From contig JAIQFP010000013.1 in NCBI GenBank assembly GCA_020073165.1, positions 62,001 to 126,000 of the forward strand: a DNA stretch of 64,000 bases, given 5' to 3'. This document shows positions 50,356-59,904 of this stretch, piece by piece. The position numbers and the translations under genes were made by a program. Source of the DNA: Terriglobia bacterium (lineage in GTDB: Bacteria; Acidobacteriota; Terriglobia; Terriglobales; Acidobacteriaceae). Positions within the stretch are counted from its first letter, which is position 1, and each line of letters starts with the position of its first letter. A model generated the notes under the pieces. That model was not told where the DNA came from and searched no databases. It was given only the letters and a program-made list of their open reading frames with translations.

Positions 50356-50368
50356 GTGAATAATCTTG
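50345..50368. repeat. Right terminal inverted repeat
   Basis: On the plus strand ATTTGTGTCAAGTGAA…CTTG, the reverse complement of 47856-47879 except at one position. Twenty-three of 24 bases match. Confidence 0.93.
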
Positions 50369-50376
50369 CATAATTC
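50369..50376. repeat. Target site duplication, right copy (CATAATTC)
   Basis: Identical to 47848-47855. Together they define the insertion point in the former 337-nt divergent gap between the che operon and the histidine kinase operon. Confidence 0.95.
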
Positions 50377-50486
50377 GACACCTCGCCCCTTATTCCCTTG
50401 ACTCAAATTGAGATTGCAAGCTACTTTTCCCTTATATTCAATTACTTGTGGTTTCTTGAGAGCCGGCAGGCGGTGCCTTTCTGACC

Positions 50487-53400
50487 ATGCAAGCTGGAAA
50501 TACGACCGTGCTGGAGGGTCCCAGTCCCCGCTCCGATGAGGCTTTTCAGAAACTCCTGCTGCAGTTTTCTGCCGCCGCCGCGCAAGGTACCGCGGCCCCT
50601 GACCTGATTCACTTGTTCTGTCGCACTAGCCGCGAATTCTTTCAGGTGGATGGCGCCTACTTCTGGCGATTCTCTTCTTCCACCGAATTGATCGGCGCCG
50701 AAGCCGATGGCTTCATGGCTGATCGCTTCCCGGGCATGCGCCTCAAAGCCGGTCAGAGCGCGGTTGCGGTCGAGGCCGTTCGCAGCCGCCGGACAGTTTT
50801 TGTCAACCACGTGGATCCGGCCCGTTATCCCATGGCGGCGGAATACCACGCCAAGTCGCTGATGGCCGCTCCCCTGGTGGTTTCCGGTGAGGTAATCGGG
50901 GCCGCCGTCTTTCTGCACATTTCCGAACCGGCCTTCTTCAACGAGGACCTCTGTGCCAAGGCCACCATTCTCGCCGGACAGCTGGGCAGCCTGCTGGAAG
51001 CCAGCCGCCTCAACCAGGTTTCGCGCGAGGAACACCGGCGCGCCGAAATCCTGGCCGAGGTCGCCCAGGCATTACATTCGGTGCCGGACTCCTGCTCCGT
51101 GGTGGAGGCCGTCGCCGACCGCCTGCGGGTTCTGCTGCGCACTCGCCTGGTCTGCATCCTGCTGCGCGAGGGCGCCAGCTTTAGCCTGAGCGCGGTGGCC
51201 GCGGAATCGCCCCAGCTCGCGGCTTCGGTCCGCGCCCGCCACGACCGCAAGGGCCTCCACTTTGCCGCCGACCTGGCCAGCCGCGCCGTGGCCGCCGGCG
51301 AACCCATCACCGTCGCCATCGACCCCGGGACTCATGCCCTCGGAGACTTGATCCCCGCGGGGACCCTGGTGGCCGCCCCTTTCCGGACTTCTCGCACCCA
51401 GGGCGCTGTCCTCGTCTACCCGCGCCACGAAGGTTCCTTCAGCGCCGATGAGAAATCTCTGGTTTCTTCTGTCGCTGGCTTTGGCGCCGTCGCGATCGCC
51501 AATGCCGAGCTGTACGACACTGCCCGCGCCCAAGCACGTGAACTGCACCAGTTGCTGGAAATCTCATCGGAACTTGGCTCCCTCGGCAACCTGGATCAGT
51601 TCCTGCAGCAATTCTCCCTGCGCGCCGCCGACTTCCTCGGCTTCGGACGCGGTTTCATCGGGCTCCTGGAAGAGGATGGCACCTTCCACGTGCGCTGGGG
51701 AGCGGACAACGGCACAGCTGTGCTGGTGGATCTCGTATTTCCCAAGGGAATCGCCAGTCAGGCCTTGATCAACAAAGAAGTGTTCTGGGCCGACGACCCT
51801 GCCAAGGTTCTCGGCGCCAACCTTGAGGTGATTTCCAAGTTCCATGTCCGCCAGTTGTTGGCCGTGCCCTTGCTGGGCAGCGACGGCCAGGTGCTGGGGA
51901 TGTTCGGCGTGCTGGACCGTCTGGATCGGGCGGGAATCTCCCAGGAAGACATCCGTCGCGCCAAAGTTTTGGCCGGACAGGTCGCGATGGCCTTCGAAGT
52001 CACTCGCAATCTGCATCTTTCCCAGCAACACCGCCAGCGGGCTGAATCCTTGATGGGCCTGGCTCTGGAGCTGAACTCCCTGCTCCGGCTTCCCGAGTTC
52101 GCCGGCCGTTTCGTTACCCGCGCAGCCGCCATGATGAACGCCCGCATCGGTGCCCTGGCGGTCAGTCAGGATTCGACCTTGGAAGTGCTGGTCTTGCAAC
52201 CCGACGCGACACAAGACCGCGCGCTGCTGCGCCGCTTCGAGCACGCCCTGGCAGAAACTCTGCCGGACCACCCCGAGGCCATTATCTCTTCCCCGGCGGC
52301 GGAGCTTTTCGGCTCCCCGCTGGCTTCATCCCTGGGCTGGAACGACTGCATTCTGGTGCGGCTGCTGAGTGCATCGGGAGAATTGGTTGGTGTGCTCTGC
52401 CTTGCCGATCGCCCTGGGCCTCTCGCCCGCGAGGACCACCAGCTGCTGCAAGCCATCGCCAATCACGCCTCCATTGCCCTGGAAAATGCCCGGCTCTTCA
52501 CCCGCATGGACCAGGCCAACCGGCATTGGATCGAGATCTTCGATGCCATCACGGACTTTATCGTCGTCCATGATGAGTCCGACAACGTGTTGCGGGTGAA
52601 CCGCTCGTTGGCTGACTTTATCGGCGTGCAGCCCAAGGAGCTGATTGGGGTCAACATGAGCGCCTTGCTGGCCATGGGCGGCCAGGCCCCGCTGCGCGCC
52701 TGTCCTTTCTGCGGCGTTGCCGCTGAGGTTGCTGGGGAGTACGTCCACCCGGTGCTGGATCGCGCCTATCTGGTCTCCACCTCGCGGGTTCACGGGGCCA
52801 ACAGCGAGGGGCTGCAGACCATTCACGTGCTCAAGGACACCACCGACCGCCGCGAGGCCGAGCGCCGCTACCGCGAACTGTTTGACAACATCCAGGAAGG
52901 CCTTTTCTTCTCCACTCAGGATGGCCGTTTCATCGAAGTCAATGACGCCATGGTGCGCATGCTCGGCTATGCAAGCCGGGAAGAACTGTTGCAGGTGGAC
53001 ATCTCCACTCAGCTCTATTTTTCTCCCGAGCAGCGCCTGCGTTCCGCCCAGACTATCGAGCAACACGGGGCGCTGCGCAACTACGAGGAGACGCTGCGCC
53101 GCAAAGACGGCTCTCCCATTCACGTCCTGATTAATGCCTTTGCCGTTCGCGATGCCCAGGGAAGGATCTTGCAGTATCGCGGCCTCATGCTCGATGTCAG
53201 TGGCCTGAAGACCTTCCAGGCGGAATTGCAGCGCGAGCGCGACTTTTCCGGCAAGATTCTCAACAACACCCAGAACCTCATCCTGGTAGCCGATACCGCC
53301 GGCCTCATCAGCTACGCCAACCGCCGCTGGTTCGAAATGGGATATGAGCAAAAGCAGATTCTGGGGCGGCCTCTGGAAGACTTGGTGGCGGCGCCTCGGC

Positions 53401-54326
53401 GCCAGGTCCTCAGCGAGGTGTTCGCTGCCACACTGGCCGGCCGGCAGGTGGATAACCTCGATCTCCAGATCCTGCGCGGAGACGGCCGGATCGGCCAGTT
53501 CTCCGTCAATCTCAGCCCCATGCGCGATGAGCAGGGCAACGTCACCAGCATTGTGGTGGTCATGAGTGACATTACCGATGCCGCCTCGCTGCAAGCCAAG
53601 CTGGTCCACGCCGAGAAACTGGCCGCCGTGGGCCAACTCGTCTCCGGCGTCGCTCACGAAGTCAATAACCCGCTCACCGCCATTCTCGGCTTTGCCGATC
53701 TGCTCATGGAGAACACCGATCTGCCTGAAACTGCGCGCAAGGACCTGCGCGTCATCCTGCAGGAAGCCCAGCGCACCAAGCAGATCGTGCAGAACCTGCT
53801 GAGCTTCGCGCGCCAGATGCCGCCCCAGCGCAAGCCCGTGCAGCTCAATTCCATCCTGCGCCGCACCCTGCAACTGCGTGCCTATGACTTTCACAGCCAT
53901 GGGATCGAGGTGACCGAACAACTGGATCAGGAACTGCCCCCGGTGATTGGCGACTCTCATCAGTTGCAGCAGGTGTTCCTCAATATTCTCAACAACGCGT
54001 ACGACGCCGTGCGTGAGACCGGCCGTCCTGCGCGCATTGAGATGATGACGACCCGTTTGGGAAATTTTGTGGAGGTCTCCTTCCGCGACAATGGACAGGG
54101 CATCTCCTATCCCGATCGCATCTTCGACCCGTTCTTCACTACTAAGGAAGTGGGCAAAGGGACCGGCCTCGGCTTGAGCATCTGTTACGGCATCGTGCAC
54201 GAGCACGGGGGCGAGATTCTCTGCCACAACAACCCGGATGCGGACGGCGCCACCTTCATCGTCCGTCTTCCCGCTATGCCAGAATCGGCCTCCCTGGGGG
54301 CCGCCGCCGGAGTTACACAGCGATGA
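50487..54326 (+). CDS. Large soluble multi-GAF/PAS sensor histidine kinase
   Basis: 1279 residues without membrane helices. About four GAF-type domains occupy residues ~20-670 (for example LIHLFCRTSREFFQVDGAYFWRF… and LDQFLQQFSLRAADFLGFGRGFIGLLEEDG…). Three PAS domains follow (~675-1035; HWIEIFDAITDFIVVHDESDNVLRVNRSLADFIGV with a CPFC motif, RELFDNIQEGLFFSTQDGRFIEVN, and LILVADTAGLISYANRRWFEMG). HisKA has phospho-His1057 in QLVSGVAHEVNNPLTAILGFADLL, and HATPase_c has GTGLGLSICYGIVHEHGGEI. The CPFC pair in the first PAS could bind a metal or sense redox. It starts a three-gene signalling operon with 4-nt overlaps. The region just upstream keeps CTCAA-A-TTGAG, a short palindrome, next to a TTGACT. 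The mobile element lies 119 nt upstream of its start and may have cut away its native promoter. Confidence 0.94.
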   Translation: MQAGNTTVLEGPSPRSDEAFQKLLLQFSAAAAQGTAAPDLIHLFCRTSREFFQVDGAYFWRFSSSTELIGAEADGFMADRFPGMRLKAGQSAVAVEAVRSRRTVFVNHVDPARYPMAAEYHAKSLMAAPLVVSGEVIGAAVFLHISEPAFFNEDLCAKATILAGQLGSLLEASRLNQVSREEHRRAEILAEVAQALHSVPDSCSVVEAVADRLRVLLRTRLVCILLREGASFSLSAVAAESPQLAASVRARHDRKGLHFAADLASRAVAAGEPITVAIDPGTHALGDLIPAGTLVAAPFRTSRTQGAVLVYPRHEGSFSADEKSLVSSVAGFGAVAIANAELYDTARAQARELHQLLEISSELGSLGNLDQFLQQFSLRAADFLGFGRGFIGLLEEDGTFHVRWGADNGTAVLVDLVFPKGIASQALINKEVFWADDPAKVLGANLEVISKFHVRQLLAVPLLGSDGQVLGMFGVLDRLDRAGISQEDIRRAKVLAGQVAMAFEVTRNLHLSQQHRQRAESLMGLALELNSLLRLPEFAGRFVTRAAAMMNARIGALAVSQDSTLEVLVLQPDATQDRALLRRFEHALAETLPDHPEAIISSPAAELFGSPLASSLGWNDCILVRLLSASGELVGVLCLADRPGPLAREDHQLLQAIANHASIALENARLFTRMDQANRHWIEIFDAITDFIVVHDESDNVLRVNRSLADFIGVQPKELIGVNMSALLAMGGQAPLRACPFCGVAAEVAGEYVHPVLDRAYLVSTSRVHGANSEGLQTIHVLKDTTDRREAERRYRELFDNIQEGLFFSTQDGRFIEVNDAMVRMLGYASREELLQVDISTQLYFSPEQRLRSAQTIEQHGALRNYEETLRRKDGSPIHVLINAFAVRDAQGRILQYRGLMLDVSGLKTFQAELQRERDFSGKILNNTQNLILVADTAGLISYANRRWFEMGYEQKQILGRPLEDLVAAPRRQVLSEVFAATLAGRQVDNLDLQILRGDGRIGQFSVNLSPMRDEQGNVTSIVVVMSDITDAASLQAKLVHAEKLAAVGQLVSGVAHEVNNPLTAILGFADLLMENTDLPETARKDLRVILQEAQRTKQIVQNLLSFARQMPPQRKPVQLNSILRRTLQLRAYDFHSHGIEVTEQLDQELPPVIGDSHQLQQVFLNILNNAYDAVRETGRPARIEMMTTRLGNFVEVSFRDNGQGISYPDRIFDPFFTTKEVGKGTGLGLSICYGIVHEHGGEILCHNNPDADGATFIVRLPAMPESASLGAAAGVTQR

Positions 54327-54720
54327 ACATGCCTGCCATCAAACCCGAAGTTTTGCCGGTGCTGCTCATCGAGGATGAGCCCGCCGTCATGGCACTGGTC
54401 CGCGCCACCCTGGAACGCAGCGGCTACGCCGTGGTATGTGCCGAGTCCGGGGTTGAGGGTCTGCGCCTGCTCGAGTCCGGAAATTTCCTGGGTGTGGTTT
54501 CCGACATGCGCACTCCCGGCGGGGTGAACGGCGCCGACGTCCATGCCTGGATGGTCCAGCACCGTCCGCAGCTGGCGTCCCGGATGGTTTTCATCACCGG
54601 CGATTTTGCCAACGAAGAAACTGTGGCCACGCTGCGCAATACTGGCGTGCCCTACGTGGAGAAGCCATTTCTGGTCAAGCAGTTTATTGCGGTAGTCGAG
54701 AAGACCATGGGGAAACCACT

Positions 54721-54724
<4 letters not shown>
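54323..54724 (+). CDS. Single-domain response regulator
   Basis: 133 residues. Receiver with acidic residues in LLIEDEPAVMALVRATLERSGYAVVCAESG and phospho-acceptor in GVVSDMRTPGGVNGADVH, where the usual MP after the Asp is replaced by RTP, and Lys in YVEKPFLVKQF. The Asp, Thr (VFITGDFAN) and Lys are all present, so it should be phosphorylatable. The ATG overlaps the kinase stop, and its own stop overlaps the GTG of the next gene. It may be a phosphate sink or a relay between the kinase and the NtrC-type regulator. Confidence 0.92.
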
Positions 54725-56136
<1,412 letters not shown>

Positions 56137-56169
56137 AAGATCTCCGGCCAGTCTTGGCATGGCCGATTG

Positions 56170-58038
56170 CTATTTCGTGAGCTCAATGGAGATGATCTGA
56201 CCTCCCCCCGATCCATTCAAACCTTCGAAGTACTCCACCTTCGCTCTCATCCCTTCGAGGTCCCTGCAAGGATTGAAGTCATCGGGTAGCGTGATGTTCA
56301 AGACCGAGTACTGGACCTTGTAGTAATTCCTGGTACGCAGGTCCACGGGTTTCGCCGCACTCTCAACCTTCAACCTCATGGTCGCGGGCGGGGAACACTG
56401 TAGGTCCCTGAGCGTGCCTTTCACCGTGCGCCGCGGCCCGTGCCGGTCATCTTCCGGGTGATCAGGCACCGGCGGGCCTGCCTGCGGTCGCTCGTCCGGG
56501 GATGATGATTGGCCTTCGGATTGACGCTGCTGGCTCGACTCGCGGGATTCCTGCTCTTCGCGCTCGCGTTCTGCCTGGTATTGCTGGACCGACTGCAACT
56601 CGCTCTGAATCGCCGCAGCCTGTTCGGGGTTGGATGCCAACTTCATTGCATTCTGCAGCACCACAATGGCTTCCTTCGGGCGTTCCATCGCAATCAGCAC
56701 GTTGGCTGCGTTAAGCCGAAAACCCACATTGCCCGGATCTAACTCCACCGCCCTTAGGCTGAGCAAGTGGGCTTCGTCGAGATTCTTGTGCTGCATTCCA
56801 TAGAATGTCGCCAGCCGGTCAAAGGCCGGAGCGAAGGACGGATTGAGCTTTGTGGCGGTGCGTAAACTGGCCTCGATCTGGGTCGCGCGGCTCGGGTTTG
56901 GCCCCTCGCGCATGGCAATGGACGCGTAATAATAGTGAGCAAGAAAATTTTGCGAATCGAGCTTTACGGCCTGCTCGTACCACTTCTCGGCCTCCTCAAG
57001 CTTGCCCTCACGGAATGCCAGGAAGCCCATGGTCTCGTGCGCGGCAACATTGCTCGGGTCCTCTTGCAGCACGCGGTCCAGCAGAGCCCGTGAGTCGTTT
57101 ACCCGCTGGTTGTACGCCAGGAAATCGGCTCGAACGGCATCCGCCTGGGTTAGAGTTAGGGAGTCTACTTTGAAAGCCGACGCATCCACCTCCGTGAATC
57201 CCGGCATCTGGAAGTGAAAGAAAGTGCCTTGCGACACGTACCTTTCCAGCTCCTTCTCCAATGACTTCAAGTCGCCGAAAGCGCGAGTCGCGGCCGTCAC
57301 TGCGTCCACCTTGCTGCTGACCAGCTTGACATAATCCAGCAAGTGCTCGGTATTCTCCTGCCGGTCCTTGATCTCCAGATAGTGAGTAAGTGCCCATGAT
57401 TCGGCGTAGAAAATGGAGCCGCGGTTCTCCTCATGGTAGTAAGGCGAGTTGTAGTCGACGGCCAGCAGCGTTGTGAGTGGGAGCATGCGGTTCTGCCGCA
57501 GAAGCAGGAGGTTCTCTGCGCTCGGCTCGCCGAGCAAGACCTCCTTTTCTTTGATCTCGGTGTTTTGATAGAACTCGGCCAGTCCTTCGTTGAGCCACAG
57601 GGGGACCCATTCCTCAGCACCGCTCGATATAAAATGCGTGTACTCGTGATACACCGTGGCGTAAGGATGCTCACCTTCGGCATCGAGCCGTAGAAGAACG
57701 TAGTTCTTGTCCGCTGCCCGCAAGAAGAGCCCCGAGAGGTTCAACTGGCCCTTTGCCAGGTAGACCTCTGGTTCCAGTGCCTGGAAATCTCTCTTGTCCT
57801 TGACCGCTATCACGATGATAGGGGAACCAGCATCGACGTGGGCGTTGGGAAACTCTTTGTGAAAAACGGTGCGCATCCGCTCGAACTGGTCGGCTACATG
57901 GCGCGCCTGCTTTTCGCTGGAGTTGCTCAAAACGATGAAATGCGGCGTGCGAACTTCCAGCCAACTCTCCGTCTTAGCGCACGCGACAACGGCAAAGCCA
58001 GCCATTACACAGAGGGCTAACAGAGTGCGTCGGAACAT
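56170..58038 (-). CDS. Exported peptidase MA-like (DUF1570) and TPR protein
   Basis: 622 residues from the ATG at 58038 (GGAGG 7 nt upstream). Signal peptide MFRRTLLALCVMAGFAVVACAK, which may be a lipobox (VVAC). Residues ~25-240 form a gluzincin-like domain with H131-E-Y-T-H135 and E151 in WLNEGLAEFYQ, matching HExxH…E of the peptidase MA family; it begins WLEVRTPHFIVLSNSSEKQARHVADQFERMR. TPR units follow (~320-510: NVAAHETMGFLAFREGKLEEAEKWYEQAVKLDSQNFLAHYYYASIAM). A Gln/Ser/Glu-rich linker leads to a small beta domain at the C-terminus. It probably acts on envelope proteins or as a non-catalytic binding protein. It is convergent with the NtrC-like operon. Confidence 0.88.
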   Translation of the reverse strand: MFRRTLLALCVMAGFAVVACAKTESWLEVRTPHFIVLSNSSEKQARHVADQFERMRTVFHKEFPNAHVDAGSPIIVIAVKDKRDFQALEPEVYLAKGQLNLSGLFLRAADKNYVLLRLDAEGEHPYATVYHEYTHFISSGAEEWVPLWLNEGLAEFYQNTEIKEKEVLLGEPSAENLLLLRQNRMLPLTTLLAVDYNSPYYHEENRGSIFYAESWALTHYLEIKDRQENTEHLLDYVKLVSSKVDAVTAATRAFGDLKSLEKELERYVSQGTFFHFQMPGFTEVDASAFKVDSLTLTQADAVRADFLAYNQRVNDSRALLDRVLQEDPSNVAAHETMGFLAFREGKLEEAEKWYEQAVKLDSQNFLAHYYYASIAMREGPNPSRATQIEASLRTATKLNPSFAPAFDRLATFYGMQHKNLDEAHLLSLRAVELDPGNVGFRLNAANVLIAMERPKEAIVVLQNAMKLASNPEQAAAIQSELQSVQQYQAEREREEQESRESSQQRQSEGQSSSPDERPQAGPPVPDHPEDDRHGPRRTVKGTLRDLQCSPPATMRLKVESAAKPVDLRTRNYYKVQYSVLNITLPDDFNPCRDLEGMRAKVEYFEGLNGSGGGQIISIELTK

Positions 58039-58099
58039 ATAGGCGCCTCCAACAGATATACCCGTGAGGTTGGTCTCGTCAACCAACCTTGATGACGGG

Positions 58100-58125
58100 T
58101 AGTGTCCTAAGAGTAGGACACTACC
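58100..58125. promoter_or_regulatory. 11-bp perfect palindrome flanked by 10-bp direct repeats
   Basis: GTAGTGTCCTA (58100-58110), AGAG, TAGGACACTAC (58115-58125). TGATGACGGG stands on both sides (58091-58100 and 58127-58136). It could be a strong operator between divergent genes, or the footprint of a tiny inserted hairpin element with duplicated target. Confidence 0.45.
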
Positions 58126-58238
58126 TGATGACGGGGTAGACGAGACACAAGCTAAGCGATAGCGAAGGCGAAACCCAGGAAGACCATCACCAGACTAGTG
58201 ATTGCTCTTCTTACACGGTCGGCCAGAAACCCTCCTGA

Positions 58239-58250
58239 GACACGCGTGTC
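58239..58250. promoter_or_regulatory. Palindrome GACACGCGTGTC overlapping a direct repeat
   Basis: A perfect 12-nt dyad whose left half belongs to one of two CTGAGACAC copies 19 nt apart. A related TTTGAGACACAACG occurs at 47815 upstream of the che operon, so it may be a shared activator site. Confidence 0.35.
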
Positions 58251-58471
58251 ATTCTGAGACACACTGCCTGGGATGGGCTCAATCCGCCACCCAACGGGGA
58301 TAATTTTTGCCATTCACAATCAACAACTTAACCTCATCCCTTGGCCCTCTGACTTTGGCCGCGCTCGTGCATCTTTCTTCGCGGATGCGGTCTGGGTCAT
58401 GCCCCAAGCCCTGCTAACCGGCAGACCTGGGACCCCAGACCGCATCAGATCCCGTGAAAGCGAGGTATTCC

Positions 58472-58819
58472 GTGCCCCGAGAGGCCACTGCCAGCGCGCG
58501 GTCGCGCGAGAGTTCGACGGCCAAGCTGGCCCAGTTCTTTCCCGACGCGACCCCAGTGCGCATCCCGGTGCAACTCACCCGGCTCACGGGGGAAGGCGGT
58601 GCATTTTCGGAAAGCACGTTGATTGAATTCGGCACACCGCGCGAGGTGCTGTTTGCATCGACCCTGCCCCTGGAATTCGCCGACAAGGTGCGCGTCCGCA
58701 ACTCTGATGGCACCCTGGACGCCGAAGCTTGCGTGGTAGCTCTGCAATACAACGGCGGCCGAACCGCGGTGGCCGCCCGCTTCAGCCAACAAGTTCCCAA
58801 CTGGATCGTGAAACCATGA
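58472..58819 (+). CDS. Small PilZ-like beta-barrel protein
   Basis: 115 residues from the GTG at 58472, which has GCGAGG 6 nt upstream; a GTG at 58454 is possible. A basic N-terminus (PREATASARSRESSTAKLAQF) precedes a beta-rich domain: VRIPVQLTRLTGEGGAFSESTLIEFGTPREVLFASTLPLEFADKVRVRNSDGTLDAEACVVALQYNGGRTAVAARFSQ. The pattern resembles PilZ (…D.S..Ga.i…), but the classic RxxxR and D/NxSxxG c-di-GMP motifs are not clearly present. It could be a degenerate PilZ or another small beta-barrel. It opens a cluster with the unknown 58816 protein, a receiver/DHp protein and a second CheR, and its stop overlaps the next ATG. Confidence 0.65.
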   Translation: MPREATASARSRESSTAKLAQFFPDATPVRIPVQLTRLTGEGGAFSESTLIEFGTPREVLFASTLPLEFADKVRVRNSDGTLDAEACVVALQYNGGRTAVAARFSQQVPNWIVKP

Positions 58820-59883
58820 CTGGAACACCTGAACTCAGTGAACTGGCCGCCGAATGGCGTAAGGCGCGCCTGCTCTATCCCCTCTATGCAGCTCTGGCCC
58901 GGGAGTTCGTGATCGAACTCCCACCCTGCGGTGATCTGGAAGCCGAGATTGACGCTCCCCCGCAGGAGTCTGTCGAACTGGCCCGCCACTGGTTCCTGGA
59001 CATGGACAATCGCATCCAGGTCCATCAGTTGCGCCAGTTCCTGCAGACTACCAGCCTGACCAGCGACGAAGGCCTGCGCACCCTGCTGACCCACCACTTG
59101 GGCAAGCAGCAGCGCTCTGACTCCGACCGCGACAAGGTGGATTTCCTCCTGGTCCAGTTCTTTTCCCATTCCGCGCCCTCTCGTCTGGAAGACGCTGATG
59201 TTGACCTGGACTACGTGGCCCAGGTTCTGGAGCCCGTCCTGGGAACCTTTGACCTATCCGTTCCCGCCTGGCTCAACCCGCTTGATGAAATTCTGCAGGC
59301 GGCGAACCGTTGCGCCAAGCTTAATGATCTGCTGAGCAGCGGAATCCTGGAAAAAGGAAGAAAGCTCAAATCCGGCTGCGGGGAGAACTATTTTCAGCTC
59401 ACCGCCATGGTGGCATTTACCCGTTTCAGCTTCCTGATGCGCCGCGTCTTCTTCCGCCTGCTGCACCAGGACTTGAACGCCATCGTGGACGGCCTGCGCC
59501 AACTGGAACAGCGGGGCGTTCATAGCCTGGATTGCCGCCGGGCTCAATTCTCGGCGGACGAACCCACCTCCCGCCTGCGCATGATCTGCCAGTCCTGGAA
59601 GGTGATGTTTCATGCCGAGTACTCCTCCGGCCAGCCCCTGCGTATGTTGGTGGACATGCGCAGCGTCGTAGATTCCGCCCTGGCGCGCACCGCGAAGAAC
59701 GCTGCCACAAAACAACCCGCAGCGGCTTCGCCCGCACCTCGCGCCCAAGCCGCAGCCGCCAACGCCAATACGGCTGCGACAGCCCCGGAGGTCATCGAGT
59801 TCGAGGTATCGAGCGGATCACCCGACTGGGGCCCGGATGCCCCCGCGGGTCTTAAGCCCGGTCCTGACGACGGCACGGCATAA
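58816..59883 (+). CDS. Unknown protein co-encoded with second CheR cluster
   Basis: 355 residues, no membrane helix or signal peptide. I do not recognise a family. The first ~290 residues are mostly helical (LAAEWRKARLLYPLYAALAREFV; DFLLVQFFSHSAPSRLEDADVDLDYVAQVLEPVLG; MRRVFFRLLHQDLNAIVDGLRQLEQRGVHSLDCRRA). Three Cys (CGDLE, SGCGENYFQLT, LDCRRAQFS) are noted. An Ala/Asn-rich low-complexity linker (residues ~300-330) leads to an acidic tail (IEFEVSSGSPDWGPDAPAG…). The ATG overlaps the preceding stop, so it is co-translated with the PilZ-like protein, and a receiver/DHp gene follows after 21 nt. Its place suggests a structural or adaptor role in a chemosensory-like system, which is inference. 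Confidence 0.7.
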   Translation: MTGTPELSELAAEWRKARLLYPLYAALAREFVIELPPCGDLEAEIDAPPQESVELARHWFLDMDNRIQVHQLRQFLQTTSLTSDEGLRTLLTHHLGKQQRSDSDRDKVDFLLVQFFSHSAPSRLEDADVDLDYVAQVLEPVLGTFDLSVPAWLNPLDEILQAANRCAKLNDLLSSGILEKGRKLKSGCGENYFQLTAMVAFTRFSFLMRRVFFRLLHQDLNAIVDGLRQLEQRGVHSLDCRRAQFSADEPTSRLRMICQSWKVMFHAEYSSGQPLRMLVDMRSVVDSALARTAKNAATKQPAAASPAPRAQAAAANANTAATAPEVIEFEVSSGSPDWGPDAPAGLKPGPDDGTA

Positions 59884-59904
59884 CCAGCATCGGAGAAAAG
59901 TATC

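Larger units (their letters stand above)
47856..50368. mobile_element. IS1595/ISXO2-family transposon carrying a tRNA-like gene and a membrane protein
   Basis: A complete 2513-bp element bounded by 24-bp terminal inverted repeats with one mismatch and flanked by a perfect 8-bp duplication (CATAATTC). From left to right it carries an unknown two-helix membrane protein (+), a class II tRNA-like gene (-), structured RNA, a 42-residue protein (+) and the transposase (-). It is visibly richer in A+T than the flanking genes and uses codons rare in the neighbours, such as AUA. Both promoters for the terminal genes read inward from the repeats. Ordinary IS1595-family insertion sequences carry only the transposase, so the passengers are the unusual part. 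The exact repeats and intact transposase frame indicate a recent, possibly active insertion. The empty site is reconstructed by removing one duplication and the element. Confidence 0.93.
58039..58471. other. Divergent intergenic region with two palindromes
   Basis: 433 nt between the peptidase-TPR gene (minus) and the second sensory cluster (plus). Besides the two features listed below it holds a direct repeat CTGAGACAC (58235-58243 and 58254-58262). An A+T-rich stretch (58300-58335, GGGGATAATTTTTGCCATTCACAATCAACAAC) could contain the cluster's promoter. No protein gene is convincing here. Confidence 0.5.

Noticed and set aside
58254-58290. Sigma-54 promoter upstream of the PilZ-like cluster
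   Set aside because: No GG-N10-GC pair with proper flanks could be found, despite the nearby NtrC-type regulator.
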